Below are positions 42,550-51,171 of a stretch of 64,000 nucleotides of DNA, piece after piece. The DNA lies in contig NZ_JACHLR010000010.1 in assembly GCF_014204535.1 (NCBI RefSeq), positions 113,991-177,990 on the forward strand. The letters run 5' to 3'. Made by a program: the position numbers and the translations under genes. The first letter of the stretch is position 1. The number at the start of each line of letters is the position of its first letter. The notes under the pieces are model-generated. The model saw only the letters and a list, made by a program, of their open reading frames with translations, did no database searches and was not told the DNA's origin. The stretch is from Novosphingobium chloroacetimidivorans. GTDB lineage: Bacteria; Pseudomonadota; Alphaproteobacteria; Sphingomonadales; Sphingomonadaceae.

Positions 42550-43764
42550 TCATGCCGCCATCAGCTCGTCCGCAGGACCGAAGAACTCGAAGTGGATCCG
42601 GTCGGAAGCGACGCCGGCGAGCGACAGCCCGGCGACGAAGGTCCGCAGAAACGGCTTCGGTCCGCACAGGAAGATGTCGGCCTCCGTCAGCGGCGTGTTC
42701 TCCGACAGCCATTCCACGGGGATGAAGCCCTCGCCCTGGTGGGTGCGGCCGAGTTCGTCGACCGGCAGCGGATCGCTGTAGAATGTCGACACCCTCAGGT
42801 TCTGGCAGCTGGCTGCAAGATCGCGGACGTGAGCGTCCATCGCGTGCGTCTCACTGCTGATCGTGCCGTGGATGTAGTGCGCCTCCAGATACGGGTGGTC
42901 GCGCGCGATCGCCTCCGCCATGCTCACCATCGGTGTAAGACCGACACCACCCGAGAGCAGGATGACCGGCCGCTGAGGCGTCTCGGCGAGGTAGAAGTCT
43001 CCCGCCGGTGGCGTGGTCTCCAGAACGTCGCCGACTTGCACGTGGTCGTGGAGGAAGCGCGAACCGCCCTGCCCGTTCGCTTCGCGCTTCACCGATATGC
43101 GGTAGAACTCCCCGTTGGGACCACAGGAGATCGAGTAGTTCCTCTTGAGGTCTGGAGCCCCCACCGGCTTCAGGCGAAACGTCAGATACTGGCCAGGCTT
43201 GTGGCGGAGGATTGGCCCGCCGTCCTCGGGTCGCAGGATGAACGAGGTGACGACGCTGCTCTCGCGGATCCTCTCCGTCACGACGAACCGGCGCCAGCCG
43301 TTCCAGCCACCCTCCGAGCGCATGATCTCATCGCGCAAGACGACTTCGCGCGCCTTCAGGATATTGGCGAGGAACCAGTAGGCCTCCCCCCATGCCGCGA
43401 GGACCTCGTCGGTCGCCGCATCACCCAGCACTTCCTTGATCGCCGCCAGAAGGGCGTTTGCCACGAAGGGATAGTGCTCGGGCAGGATGTGGTAGCCGAC
43501 GTGCTTGTAGGCGATGCGCTCAACGACGGGCACTAGCGCACCCAGGTTCTCGATGTTCTGCGCATATGCTACGATGGCGGCCGCGAGCGCATGGACCTGC
43601 GCCCCGCTCTCGCCCTGATTGGCGTGGTTGAAGAGCGCCTTGATGTGCTCGTCCTGGAAAAGCCGCGCATACATCGCGGTCGTGATCGCGGTGCCATGCT
43701 CCGCGAGGGCGGGCACGGTGGCCTTCACAATGGCGATGGTCGCGGGCGTCAGTGGTTCGGACAT
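42550..43764 (-). CDS. hmp: flavohaemoprotein nitric-oxide dioxygenase
   Basis: This 404-residue two-domain protein has an N-terminal globin (IAYKHVGYHILPEHYPFVANALLAAIKEVLGDAATDEVLAAWGEAYWFLA, with proximal His in YKHVG) and a C-terminal ferredoxin-reductase module with FAD site LKRNYSISCG and NAD site LLSGGVGLTPMVSM. It converts NO and O2 to nitrate in the cytoplasm. The start MSEPLTPATI is the family start. It follows the truncated haemoglobin gene by 84 bp on the same strand and is probably co-transcribed under NsrR control. No separate operator is visible directly before it. Confidence 0.95.
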   Translation of the reverse strand: MSEPLTPATIAIVKATVPALAEHGTAITTAMYARLFQDEHIKALFNHANQGESGAQVHALAAAIVAYAQNIENLGALVPVVERIAYKHVGYHILPEHYPFVANALLAAIKEVLGDAATDEVLAAWGEAYWFLANILKAREVVLRDEIMRSEGGWNGWRRFVVTERIRESSVVTSFILRPEDGGPILRHKPGQYLTFRLKPVGAPDLKRNYSISCGPNGEFYRISVKREANGQGGSRFLHDHVQVGDVLETTPPAGDFYLAETPQRPVILLSGGVGLTPMVSMAEAIARDHPYLEAHYIHGTISSETHAMDAHVRDLAASCQNLRVSTFYSDPLPVDELGRTHQGEGFIPVEWLSENTPLTEADIFLCGPKPFLRTFVAGLSLAGVASDRIHFEFFGPADELMAA

Positions 43765-43848
43765 GGCAGTGCTCCTGTGGGTGGGCCGGCACGGCTCCCG
43801 GCCGGCGGCGAAGTCGAGGTTCTCCGGCATTTCGCGCCGGGATGGAGA

Positions 43849-44292
43849 TCAGACGGAGGGATAGGTTCGCGTGCTCGAGGTCGATGCCGCACCGGCTGTG
43901 CGCGGCGGAGGCATCGCGCCCGGTGAGCGGTATTTGATCGCGAGCTGGAAACTCTCGGCGATCCGTGCGGCCTTGGCCTGCACGGCCGCCGCGACCGGAG
44001 CGGGAAGGAGCTCATCCGAGGTCTCGCGCCACAGCTCGAGCCACCTGTCGAAACGCTCCCGTGTCATCTCGTCGGCATGCATGAGGTGCAGCGCCAGGGG
44101 GCTTCCCTTGTAGCGGCCCGTCGTGAGCATGATCGATGACCAGAAGTCGGCAAGCCGCGCATGGTGGTCGCCCCAGTCGTGAACGTGGGCGCCGAAGACC
44201 GGAGCGAGCAGCGGATCGCTCCTCACCCTCTCGTAGAAGGCCTCGACGAGGGGCCGGATCGTGGCCTCCTGGATGAGTGACGGATGCTCCAT
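43849..44292 (-). CDS. group III truncated haemoglobin
   Basis: This 147-residue globin is of the group III type: [60 protein letters not shown] with the proximal-region His, and [14 protein letters not shown]. The tail after residue 125 ([13 protein letters not shown]) is low-complexity. Such proteins bind NO or O2 and accompany NO detoxification. The ATG at 44292 starts [12 protein letters not shown]. It lies between NsrR-like operators and hmp, as first gene of a glb-hmp operon divergent from alternative oxidase. Confidence 0.9.
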   Translation of the reverse strand: MEHPSLIQEATIRPLVEAFYERVRSDPLLAPVFGAHVHDWGDHHARLADFWSSIMLTTGRYKGSPLALHLMHADEMTRERFDRWLELWRETSDELLPAPVAAAVQAKAARIAESFQLAIKYRSPGAMPPPRTAGAASTSSTRTYPSV

Positions 44293-44304
44293 CGAACGAC
44301 TCCG

Positions 44305-44330
44305 ATAAGGTGCAATGCAGATGCACCTAT
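44305..44330. promoter_or_regulatory. NsrR-like operator 1
   Basis: AAGGTGCA (44307-44314) and TGCACCT (44322-44328) form an inverted repeat with 7 central bases. The half-sites match the AAGRTGYAT form of NsrR half-sites. It lies just before the truncated haemoglobin start, where repressor binding would block the glb-hmp promoter. Confidence 0.7.
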
Positions 44331-44341
44331 TCTCTCCGTCC

Positions 44342-44366
44342 AAAGGTGTATGTCAACCGCACCTTT
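44342..44366. promoter_or_regulatory. NsrR-like operator 2
   Basis: AAAGGTG (44342-44348) and CACCTTT (44360-44366) are an inverted pair; the left half continues AAGGTGTATGT, close to the NsrR half-site. It lies midway between the divergent globin and alternative-oxidase genes. Confidence 0.6.
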
Positions 44367-44386
44367 TACATTGCCGTCTGAGATCG

Positions 44387-44411
44387 AAAGGGGTATTCGT
44401 TCTGCACCTTT
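44387..44411. promoter_or_regulatory. NsrR-like operator 3
   Basis: An imperfect pair (AAAGGGGTATT, with TGCACCTTTC on the right) lies 50-75 bp before the alternative-oxidase start, so it probably controls that direction. Confidence 0.5.
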
Positions 44412-44460
44412 CGCGACTCGCCCTCATGACGGGCCGCCCAGCATGAGGGAGGACGTTGAA

Positions 44461-45141
44461 ATGTATGAGAAGATCACGGTAGCCATCGAGCACCGGGAAC
44501 CCGAGAACATGGGTGATCGGGTCGCCTGGGCGTTCACCAAGACGCTCCGCTTCTGCGCGGACCTTATTTTCCAGCAGCGGCACACCCACCGCGCCATCGT
44601 GATCGAGACGGTCGCCGCCGTGCCTGGAATGGTCGGCGCCACGCTCACCCACCTGAAGTGCCTGCGGCGCATGGTCGATGACAACGGCTGGATCCGCACG
44701 CTCATGGAGGAGGCCGAGAACGAGCGCATGCACCTGATGACCTTCATCAAGGTCGCACGGCCCAACATGCTCGAGCGACTGCTGATCCTGCTCGTGCAGT
44801 GGGGCTTCTACTGCGCGTTCTTCGGCATCTATCTGGTCGCCCCGCGCATCGCGCATCGCGTCGTTGGCTACTTCGAGGAGGAGGCGGTGATCAGCTACAC
44901 ACACTTCCTGCAGGCCATCGACGCCGGTGCCATCGCCGATCGGCCCGCGCCCGCGCTGGCGATCCACTACTGGAAGCTGCCCGAGGACGCGACGCTGCGC
45001 GACGTCGTGCGCGTCGTCAGGGCCGACGAGGCGCATCACCGCGACGTGAACCACGGGTTCGCGGACGAGCTGGCGGGCGAGGCCCCACAGGAAGCGGCGC
45101 CCTATCCCGAGCATGCGGAAGAGCTGAAGGTTGCAGCGTAG
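44461..45141 (+). CDS. aox: alternative oxidase (diiron quinol oxidase)
   Basis: This 226-residue membrane-bound di-iron carboxylate protein has the four AOX ligand segments: [10 protein letters not shown] (Glu49), [11 protein letters not shown] (Glu88 and His91), [11 protein letters not shown] (Glu139/140) and [12 protein letters not shown] (Glu190 and His193). The hydrophobic segment [22 protein letters not shown] anchors it to the inner leaflet. AOX passes electrons from ubiquinol to oxygen without proton pumping and resists NO and cyanide. GGGAGGA precedes the ATG. It is divergent from the globin-hmp operon and followed by nsrR, so it should maintain respiration while NO inhibits haem-copper oxidases. 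Confidence 0.93.
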   Translation: MYEKITVAIEHREPENMGDRVAWAFTKTLRFCADLIFQQRHTHRAIVIETVAAVPGMVGATLTHLKCLRRMVDDNGWIRTLMEEAENERMHLMTFIKVARPNMLERLLILLVQWGFYCAFFGIYLVAPRIAHRVVGYFEEEAVISYTHFLQAIDAGAIADRPAPALAIHYWKLPEDATLRDVVRVVRADEAHHRDVNHGFADELAGEAPQEAAPYPEHAEELKVAA

Positions 45142-45240
45142 CACCTCCATCCACCAACCATTGAGCGATGCGGCCCGGTTCACGCCTGGCCGCCTTGCGC
45201 GTCTTGTTCTCGCGCCCTCGTCGCCACATGGAGCTGTCCG

Positions 45241-45759
45241 ATGCAGCTGACCCGCTACACCGACTACGCCATGCGTGTGCTTCTGCACGTCGGCGCGCGC
45301 GATGAAGGCGACCTCTCGTCGATACAGGAGATCGCCGACGTCTACGGGATCTCGAAGGATCATCTGAAGAAGGTCGTGCAGGATCTCGCCGCAGCGGGCT
45401 TCATCGTCACTGTCCGCGGCAGGACCGGAGGCCTGAAGCTGGGCCGTCCCGCAACCGAGATCACTATCGGACAGATCGTCCGGCACACCGAGACGGGCTT
45501 CGACCTCGTCGACTGCAGCTCCTGCCTGATCGCGCCCGCCTGCACCCTCCCCCGCATCCTCGCGGAGGCCACCCGGGCTTTCCTCGACGTGCTGGATCGC
45601 TACACGCTCGCGGACATCCTCCAGCGGCGGGCGGACCTGCGGGGCCTCTTCGGTCGCGCCGCCCCCCTCGCCGACATCATCAACGCGGTCGCGGAGGACG
45701 AAGGCGCCTGCGTTAAGCGCGAAGGTGGCACCAAGCGAAAGACCGGCAGCCGGAAGTGA
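45241..45759 (+). CDS. nsrR: Rrf2-family NO-sensing repressor NsrR
   Basis: This 172-residue Rrf2 regulator has a winged helix (MQLTRYTDYAMRVLLHVG, LSSIQEIADVYGISKDHLKKVVQDLAAAGFIVTVRGRTGGLKLGRPA) and the three cluster cysteines C92-x2-C95-x5-C101 in DCSSCLIAPAC, diagnostic of NsrR [Fe-S] proteins. NO destroys the cluster and releases DNA. The C-terminal 30 residues are basic and extend beyond the usual end. It lies 100 bp downstream of alternative oxidase, possibly in the same transcript, which would give autoregulation. Confidence 0.93.
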   Translation: MQLTRYTDYAMRVLLHVGARDEGDLSSIQEIADVYGISKDHLKKVVQDLAAAGFIVTVRGRTGGLKLGRPATEITIGQIVRHTETGFDLVDCSSCLIAPACTLPRILAEATRAFLDVLDRYTLADILQRRADLRGLFGRAAPLADIINAVAEDEGACVKREGGTKRKTGSRK

Positions 45760-45760
45760 G

Positions 45761-45779
45761 GTCCGCCGCGCAAGCGGAC
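45761..45779 (+). terminator. small hairpin after nsrR
   Basis: GTCCGC and GCGGAC form a 6-bp stem with a 7-base loop directly after the nsrR stop. It lacks a T-run and would be a weak terminator between convergent genes. Confidence 0.4.
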
Positions 45780-45795
45780 GCCGGTGTAACGCGGC

Positions 45796-46239
45796 TCAGT
45801 CGGTCTGCCTTCTCAGATAGGCGATGATGTCCGCGCGATCGAGAGGATCAGGGACCCCGACGAATAGCATGCTCGTGCCCGGCACGACCTTGCGCGGATC
45901 CGCGATCCACGCGTCGAGCATCGCCGAGTCCCACCGCCCGCCGGCTCCGATCAAAGCGGCAGTGTAGCCGAAACGTCGACTGTTCGTGCCCATCTGCCGC
46001 CCGAAGACGCCATGCAGGTTGGGTCCCCCGGCGTCGGGAGCGCCATTCGCCACCCGGTGGCATGCGGCGCAGACCCCGAACTTTCGGGCTCCGGCGTCCG
46101 CGTCCGCCACCCGCATCAGTGCCTCCAGGGTCGGGTTGGGTCCCGCCGCACGGAGACGCTCCTCTCGCCGGTCACCTTCGCAGGATGCCAGGGTGAGCAG
46201 TATCAGCGACGCTGCGAACGTGGTGCGACCTGGGCGCAA
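45796..46239 (-). CDS. c-type cytochrome (class I, c550/c552-like)
   Basis: This 147-residue protein has an N-terminal lipoprotein-like signal (FAASLILLTLASC), one haem site GVCAACHRV and a distal Met in VVPGTSMLFVGV, with YLRRQTD at the end. NLHGVFGRQMGTNSRRFGYTAAL is typical of mitochondrial-type class I cytochromes. It would act as a membrane-tethered periplasmic electron carrier. The TTG start follows GGAG eight bases upstream. It is convergent with nsrR and may belong functionally to the respiratory module. Confidence 0.9.
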   Translation of the reverse strand: MRPGRTTFAASLILLTLASCEGDRREERLRAAGPNPTLEALMRVADADAGARKFGVCAACHRVANGAPDAGGPNLHGVFGRQMGTNSRRFGYTAALIGAGGRWDSAMLDAWIADPRKVVPGTSMLFVGVPDPLDRADIIAYLRRQTD

Positions 46240-46338
46240 GGCGGGAACTCCGGAGAAGGAGAAACGCTAGCCGATGCACAAGGTCGAGCCCATCCGACCG
46301 ATTGTTCAATCGACAGAACCTAGCGGCACCGTTCCAGA

Positions 46339-46668
46339 TCAGGCCATGCGCGAGAAGCCGCCTTCAGCCCTGTCGCGCGTGGTGGTGCGCTTGACGGCCT
46401 CGGCGATCTCCGCGTCGATCGACTTGCGGGCGGAGGCATCGAGCGCAGCATAGCCCTTCGCGTCGATCCCGTGCCGCTTCAGCACCGCGTCGCGCGCGCG
46501 CTCGGCAGGCGTCTTCGCGGCCTCGGCCATCAGATCGTCGATCGCGCGGGTCAGGTCCGAGGCTCCACCGGCCTCGCCAGCCCCGCCGGCAGGCCTGTTA
46601 CGAGCGGGGCCGGTGTAACCGGCCGGATACGCGAAGTTCCTCAGTCCCCCGCCGATCGAAATGGTCAT
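46339..46668 (-). CDS. small uncharacterised soluble protein
   Basis: This 109-residue protein starts MTISIGGGLRNFAYPAGYTG, then Gly/Ala-rich sequence and a charged helical half (LTRAIDDLMAEAAKTPAERARDAVLKRHGIDAKGYAALDASARKSIDAEIAEAVKR). A strong AGGAGG precedes the ATG. The helical part resembles proteins of unknown function in sphingomonads. No membrane segment is present. Function unknown. Confidence 0.65.
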   Translation of the reverse strand: MTISIGGGLRNFAYPAGYTGPARNRPAGGAGEAGGASDLTRAIDDLMAEAAKTPAERARDAVLKRHGIDAKGYAALDASARKSIDAEIAEAVKRTTTRDRAEGGFSRMA

Positions 46669-46891
46669 GTCGTCGCTCCTCCTCGCCGGCAGAGCTAGCC
46701 TTCCATGGTTAATCAACCTCTACCCCGCCGATGAATACATAGATCTCGAAAATCATGACTCGCAACGACTTGCGATGGAGCGGTAGAAATCCATGCGTCA
46801 CAGCAGTTTACGCAAGCTCCGCCGTTGCTGCCCAACGATCACTGGCGAATTCGATTACGCCCTTCCGGGCATCAATAAGGTGACATTCACC

Positions 46892-46908
46892 TACCTAATC
46901 GTATGAAT
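46892..46908 (+). promoter_or_regulatory. recurrent element, copy 8
   Basis: CTACCTAATCGTATGAA lies 49 bp before the AhpD-like gene at 46957. The core is TAATCG rather than CCTTCG. Confidence 0.45.
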
Positions 46909-46956
46909 TACCGCACCGTATCTCCTCGATATCGAAAGACACGAAGGAGATCGGAA

Positions 46957-47436
46957 ATGACCCAGCGAATCGACCACCTCAAGCTCGTCCCAACGCTGAC
47001 CCAGAAGCTCACCGAGTTGACCTTCGCGGTGCAGAAGGGCGGCGTAGACCACACCATCCTCAGCCTCATCGAGATCCGCGCCTCGCAGCTCAACGGATGC
47101 GCATTCTGCCTCGACATGCACATCAAGCAGGCGAAGATCCACGGCGAGCGCGAGCTTCGGCTCCACCATGTGGCGATCTGGCGGGAATCCAACCTCTTCA
47201 ACGATCGCGAGCGCGCGGCGCTCGAGTGGACCGAAGCACTGACCAAGCTGTCGCCTCTCGGAGTCCCGGACGGTATCTACGACGCAGTCCGCGCCCAGTT
47301 CTCCGAGGAGGAGACCGTTCACCTGACCTACATGGTCATGGTCATCAACGCCTGGAACCGCGCGTCGATCGCCTTCCAGTCGGTTCCGGGGTCGCAAGAC
47401 AAGGCCTTCGGCCTCGACAAGGCCAACCTGTCCTGA
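46957..47436 (+). CDS. carboxymuconolactone decarboxylase / AhpD-family protein (second copy)
   Basis: This 159-residue AhpD-like protein has IRASQLNGCAFCLDMHIKQAK, containing the CxxC redox pair and His. GGAG with a 7-base gap precedes the ATG. It differs from the copy at 3605 in lacking an ECF41 promoter; the recurrent element at 46892 is in front instead. A terminator follows before the azoreductase gene. It probably acts as a thiol-dependent peroxidase-like enzyme; the substrate is unknown. Confidence 0.88.
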   Translation: MTQRIDHLKLVPTLTQKLTELTFAVQKGGVDHTILSLIEIRASQLNGCAFCLDMHIKQAKIHGERELRLHHVAIWRESNLFNDRERAALEWTEALTKLSPLGVPDGIYDAVRAQFSEEETVHLTYMVMVINAWNRASIAFQSVPGSQDKAFGLDKANLS

Positions 47437-47460
47437 TCGCCATCAACGCCTGACCGGTCC

Positions 47461-47494
47461 GACCGCCCGTGCAATCCCCCCTTCGCGGGCGGTC
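47461..47494 (+). terminator. stem-loop after the AhpD-like gene
   Basis: GACCGCCCG pairs with CGGGCGGTC across a 16-base loop, 25 bp after the AhpD-like stop and before the azoreductase gene. Confidence 0.55.
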
Positions 47495-47535
47495 GACGCC
47501 ACAGAGACATCGACTTCGAAGTGGAACACCACCCC

Positions 47536-48165
47536 ATGGCATCCATACTCCTCATCACGGCGAGCCCCTACGGCGGCGCTTCGCGCGGAGCGATCCTTGC
47601 GATGCAGGCAGTCGAGAACCTGCAGAGGAACCACCCGTCATTGAACCTCGTCGTGCGGGACCTGTCGGCGCTCGCGACCGCGACGATCCATTCGAGCTAC
47701 GCGGAGGCCGTCGTCGGTGGGCTGGCCCACGACGCGGAGGCATTCGTCCTGTCCGAAGAGCTGATCCGCGAACTCGAGGACGCCACATTCGTCGTGATCG
47801 CGACCCCGATGCACAACTACACCGTGCCTGCCTCGCTCAAGATGTGGATCGACTTCGTCCTGCGTTACGGGCGCAGCTTCGCCCCGATCGACGGCGTCAA
47901 GACCGGCTTCCTCAAGAACCGTCCGACCCTCGTCGTCGTCACCGCGGGCGGGATCGTGAACGGTGACGGCAGAGCCCAGCCCGACTATCTCACCGGATAC
48001 CTCGGCGACGTCCTGTCGACCGTCGGCATCCATGACCTCAGGTTCGTCTACCTCGACGGCCTCGCCAGTCCGGTCCGGGCCGAGCAGGTGGCAGCGGACG
48101 GCGCCCAGACGATCCAACAGGACGAAGTTTTCGGGCTTGGTGCGCCTGCGGGCGAGTTCGCCTGA
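47536..48165 (+). CDS. azoR: FMN-dependent NADH-azoreductase
   Basis: This 209-residue flavodoxin-fold enzyme is of the AzoR/NQO type: ILLITASPYGGASRGAI (FMN phosphate loop), PMHNYTVPASLKMWIDFVLRYGRSF and the TAGGIV segment. It reduces quinones and azo compounds by two electrons, avoiding semiquinone radicals. The ATG at 47536 gives the normal family start MASILLITASP; a GTG at 47521 is also open. No clear ribosome site precedes 47536. It belongs to the quinone and oxidant defence theme of the region. Confidence 0.9.
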   Translation: MASILLITASPYGGASRGAILAMQAVENLQRNHPSLNLVVRDLSALATATIHSSYAEAVVGGLAHDAEAFVLSEELIRELEDATFVVIATPMHNYTVPASLKMWIDFVLRYGRSFAPIDGVKTGFLKNRPTLVVVTAGGIVNGDGRAQPDYLTGYLGDVLSTVGIHDLRFVYLDGLASPVRAEQVAADGAQTIQQDEVFGLGAPAGEFA

Positions 48166-48465
48166 TATCGTTCAGGGAGCACTATACCCTTGTATGACGG
48201 GCGCTGGCAGCTGGTCTGATGTCGCGGCCATCGCCCCCGGTGCAAATTCAGATCGCTCGGACCCCCCCCCACTCCGAGCACGCCGTGCTGCCATTGCCCC
48301 CCGGCAGGCACGGTCATGGGCGGGCTGGCTCGCCGAGCTGGCCCGCCCTCATTCATAAAGTGGTTTGAGGCGATGGCGCATTCTCGGGTGGAAACGCTTC
48401 GAATTGCCACAAGATTGAGTGGCGGTGGCACTGATCCAAGAGCCGCTTCAAGGAACACCTGGCGG
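48166..48465. other. intergenic region with recurrent element and C-loop hairpin
   Basis: This 300-bp spacer has no gene. It contains the promoter-like element at 48182 and a hairpin at 48255-48279 (GCTCGGA with TCCGAGC) whose loop includes a run of nine C. Confidence 0.5.
48182..48200 (+). promoter_or_regulatory. recurrent element, copy 9
   Basis: CTATACCCTTGTATGACGG lies 266 bp before the threonine dehydratase start and is oriented towards it. The first part, CTATACCC, also resembles the ATACCC half of the palindrome at 15061. Confidence 0.5.
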
Positions 48466-49458
48466 ATGACCTCTACGACACAGCTCGCGATCAACATCGA
48501 GGACGTCCAGCGGGCTGCCGCACGGGTAGCAGACGCTGCGGTCAGGACGCCGCTCCTGGAGTTCGCACCGCTCAACGAGCGGGCCGGGCGTCGCGTGCTC
48601 GTAAAGTTTGAGGGAGCTCAGCATACGGGGTCCTTCAAGTTCAGGGGTGCCTACAATCGCCTCTCCCAGCTGACCGACGCCCAGCGAAGCGCAGGCGTGG
48701 TCGCCTGGTCGTCTGGCAACCACGCTCAGGGCGTCGCCGCGGCCGCCTGTCTCCTGGACCTGCCCGCCACGATCGTGATGCCGGCGGATGCTCCACGCAT
48801 GAAGCTCGAAAACACCCGGTCGCTCGGTGCCGAGATCGTGACCTACGACCGTTTCACGGAATCGAGAGAGGAGATCGCCCGCGCCTTGGCCGCCTCGCTT
48901 GGCGCAGTCCTGGTCCCCTCCTTCGATGATCCGCACGTAATCGCTGGGCAGGGGACCGCCGGGCTCGAAATCATGGAACAGGCCAGCGAACTCGGTGTCC
49001 GGATCCGACAGGTGCTCGTCTGTTGCGGCGGCGGGGGTCTAGTCGCCGGGATCGCCACCGCCATCAAGGCCACCGATCCGTCCATCGACATCCACAGCGT
49101 CGAACCGGAGGCGTTCGACGACACCGCCCGTTCACTGCGCAGCGGCAGGCGCGAGACCGTCGATCGGGGAGCACGGTCGATCTGCGACGCGCTGCTGGCT
49201 CCCAGCCCCGGCGAGCTCACCTTTCCGATAAACCAGCGGCTGCTGACCAGCGGACTTGTCGTCCGCGACGATCAGGTGCGGGACGCGATGCGCTTCGCGT
49301 TCGGGAGCATGAAGCTGGTCATCGAGCCAGGCGGCGCCGTTGCTCTGGCGGCGATCCTCGGCGGCATCGCCCCATCATGCGAAGAGGCCTCAGTCATCGT
49401 CGTTTCGGGCGCAAACGTCGACCCACAACTCTACGCGGACATCCTACACTCGTCCTGA
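48466..49458 (+). CDS. threonine/serine dehydratase (PLP-dependent)
   Basis: This 330-residue fold-type II PLP enzyme has the cofactor Lys in GSFKFRGAYNRL, SSGNHAQGVA phosphate loop and CCGGGGLVAGIA Gly loop. There is no C-terminal ACT-like regulatory domain, as in catabolic threonine dehydratases or serine racemases. It deaminates threonine or serine to 2-oxoacids through reactive enamines, the substrate of RidA (encoded at 11416). The ATG at 48466 gives the usual MTSTTQLAINIEDVQRAA start. Confidence 0.9.
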   Translation: MTSTTQLAINIEDVQRAAARVADAAVRTPLLEFAPLNERAGRRVLVKFEGAQHTGSFKFRGAYNRLSQLTDAQRSAGVVAWSSGNHAQGVAAAACLLDLPATIVMPADAPRMKLENTRSLGAEIVTYDRFTESREEIARALAASLGAVLVPSFDDPHVIAGQGTAGLEIMEQASELGVRIRQVLVCCGGGGLVAGIATAIKATDPSIDIHSVEPEAFDDTARSLRSGRRETVDRGARSICDALLAPSPGELTFPINQRLLTSGLVVRDDQVRDAMRFAFGSMKLVIEPGGAVALAAILGGIAPSCEEASVIVVSGANVDPQLYADILHSS

Positions 49459-49492
49459 GCGGCGATCGCCCGTGTGGAGCCCAACCGGCTGT

Positions 49493-49510
49493 CTAGCCGT
49501 TCGTATGATG
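49493..49510 (+). promoter_or_regulatory. recurrent element, copy 10
   Basis: CTAGCCGTTCGTATGATG followed by CAGTCCCA is a strong copy, about 240 bp before the haloperoxidase-like gene. The spacer between holds no gene. Confidence 0.55.
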
Positions 49511-49751
49511 CAGTCCCATCCTTCAGCCAGTCGAGGCGCCGCACCGAGCCACGTATCGGTTGGGTCGACCGAGTCGACCCCCGGCCAGCGCCGGTGGCGA
49601 CCCGCTCCCTGACTTCGCCACACCGGAGGCTTAGACAGGCCGACCACCATCCGACATGGACCATGCGCGTCCGGCAGCGCGACTGGTCCGAGCGGAAGCC
49701 GCGAGACGGGCCTGCCCTCGCGTCGCCTGAGGCTCTGAAGGGGATACGACC

Positions 49752-50732
49752 ATGATGCAAGAACAAGGGATCGAAGATCCGTCATCGTTTCAACCGAACC
49801 GTCGCGACGTTCTGGCCGGAATTACCGTGGCGAGCCTGATGCTGACCGTCTCCCCGCTCGCTGCGGCCGACCCCTCTCACACCCCAAAGGACGGAGATAC
49901 TGCAATGGATACTTTCACCACTAAGGATGGCACGCGCATCTTCTTCAAGGATTGGGGCCCCAAGTCCGCACAGCCGATCGTCTTCCACCACGGCTGGCCG
50001 CTCAGCGCGGACGACTGGGACGCCCAGATGCTCTACTTCCTGCAGCAGGGCTTCCGGGTCATCGCCCACGACCGGCGCGGGCATGGCCGCTCAACCCAGA
50101 CCGACACCGGGAACGACATGGACACCTATGTCGCGGACCTGCTGGAACTGACCGACCATCTCAACCTTCGGGACGCAGTCCACATCGGCCATTCGACCGG
50201 CGGCGGCGAGGCGGCACGCTACGCGGCACGCGCCAAGCCTGGCCGCGTTGCCAAGGCCGTCCTAGTCGGTGCCGTCCCGCCGATCATGCTCAAGACGGAC
50301 AAGAACCCGGGGGGGCTGCCGATGTCGGTGTTCGACGGCTTCCGCGCGGGCTTCGCCAACCGTGCCCAGTTCTACCTCGATATCCCTATGGGCCCCTTCT
50401 GCGGCTTCAACCGTCCGGGCGCGAAGATGATCGAAGGCACCGTCCGCAACTGGTGGCGTCAGGGCATGATGGGCGGCGCCAAGGCGCAGTATGACTGCGT
50501 GAAGGCGTTCTCGGAAACCGACTTCACCGACGATCTCAAAGCCATCAACGTGCCGGTCCTGGTAATGCACGGAGACGACGACCAGGTGGTGCCGATCGCG
50601 GATGCGGCTCTGCTGTCGATCAAGCTCCTCAAGAAGGGAGAGCTCAAGGTCTACAAGGGATATCCGCACGGGATGCTGACCACGCACGCGGATGTGCTCA
50701 ACCCCGACCTCCTCGCCTTCATCCGCAAGTAG
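49752..50732 (+). CDS. Tat-exported alpha/beta hydrolase (cofactor-free haloperoxidase-like)
   Basis: This 326-residue protein has a twin-arginine leader ([24 protein letters not shown]) followed by a cofactor-independent haloperoxidase-type hydrolase: [17 protein letters not shown] (oxyanion loop), HDRRGHGRS, nucleophile elbow [12 protein letters not shown] with Ser, [13 protein letters not shown] with Asp and [12 protein letters not shown] with His. An internal ATG at about 49905 before [16 protein letters not shown] would start a leaderless form as in cytoplasmic relatives. A clear terminator follows. The recurrent element at 49493 is the likely promoter. Confidence 0.9.
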   Translation: MMQEQGIEDPSSFQPNRRDVLAGITVASLMLTVSPLAAADPSHTPKDGDTAMDTFTTKDGTRIFFKDWGPKSAQPIVFHHGWPLSADDWDAQMLYFLQQGFRVIAHDRRGHGRSTQTDTGNDMDTYVADLLELTDHLNLRDAVHIGHSTGGGEAARYAARAKPGRVAKAVLVGAVPPIMLKTDKNPGGLPMSVFDGFRAGFANRAQFYLDIPMGPFCGFNRPGAKMIEGTVRNWWRQGMMGGAKAQYDCVKAFSETDFTDDLKAINVPVLVMHGDDDQVVPIADAALLSIKLLKKGELKVYKGYPHGMLTTHADVLNPDLLAFIRK

Positions 50733-51171
50733 GTCACGGTGAGACGCGGCAAGCCCAGCCTGCCGCGTCTCCCTCGTCATCAAGAGGCGCCTGTCCACCG
50801 AGATATCAGGTCGCATCTTCGAAGCCGGTATTTCATTGGCGAGTTTCCCCAGCCCTTCAGCCGACCGCCACTTCTCGATCCAGGTGCCGCCGCAAGCAAG
50901 ACGATGGTTTGGCCATTCCTCGCACAACGGCATCAATGACATGGCATTGAGGCCGATAATACCATCCCGTGAAGCGGACTACCTACGGTTCGTCTAGCGA
51001 CGCTCTCGTAGGACACAGAGACAAGGCCGAAGCAACTCGTCGGAGCAGCTAGCGATGCGGTTCCGAGAACGGTGGCCTTCACTCTCGTGATCCCCGGCGC
51101 GTCACGCCTGACGATAACCGCCGCCCGGCGCCGATGAACGGATCCGGCGGCATGAACGAAAGGTAAGTGCC
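50733..51171. other. intergenic region with terminator and possible promoter
   Basis: This 439-bp spacer without a recognisable gene holds the terminator of the hydrolase gene at its left end and a weak copy of the recurrent element (CTACCTACGGTTCGTC, 50979-50994) in the middle, pointing at the outer-membrane protein gene. Confidence 0.5.
50741..50771 (+). terminator. stem-loop after the haloperoxidase-like gene
   Basis: GAGACGCGGCA and TGCCGCGTCTC form a perfect 11-bp stem with a 9-base loop, eight bases after the stop codon, followed by CCTCGTC. Confidence 0.7.

Noticed and set aside
48255..48279. Riboswitch or structured RNA at the C-run hairpin
   Set aside because: Only one 7-bp stem with a C-rich loop is visible; there are no conserved riboswitch core bases.
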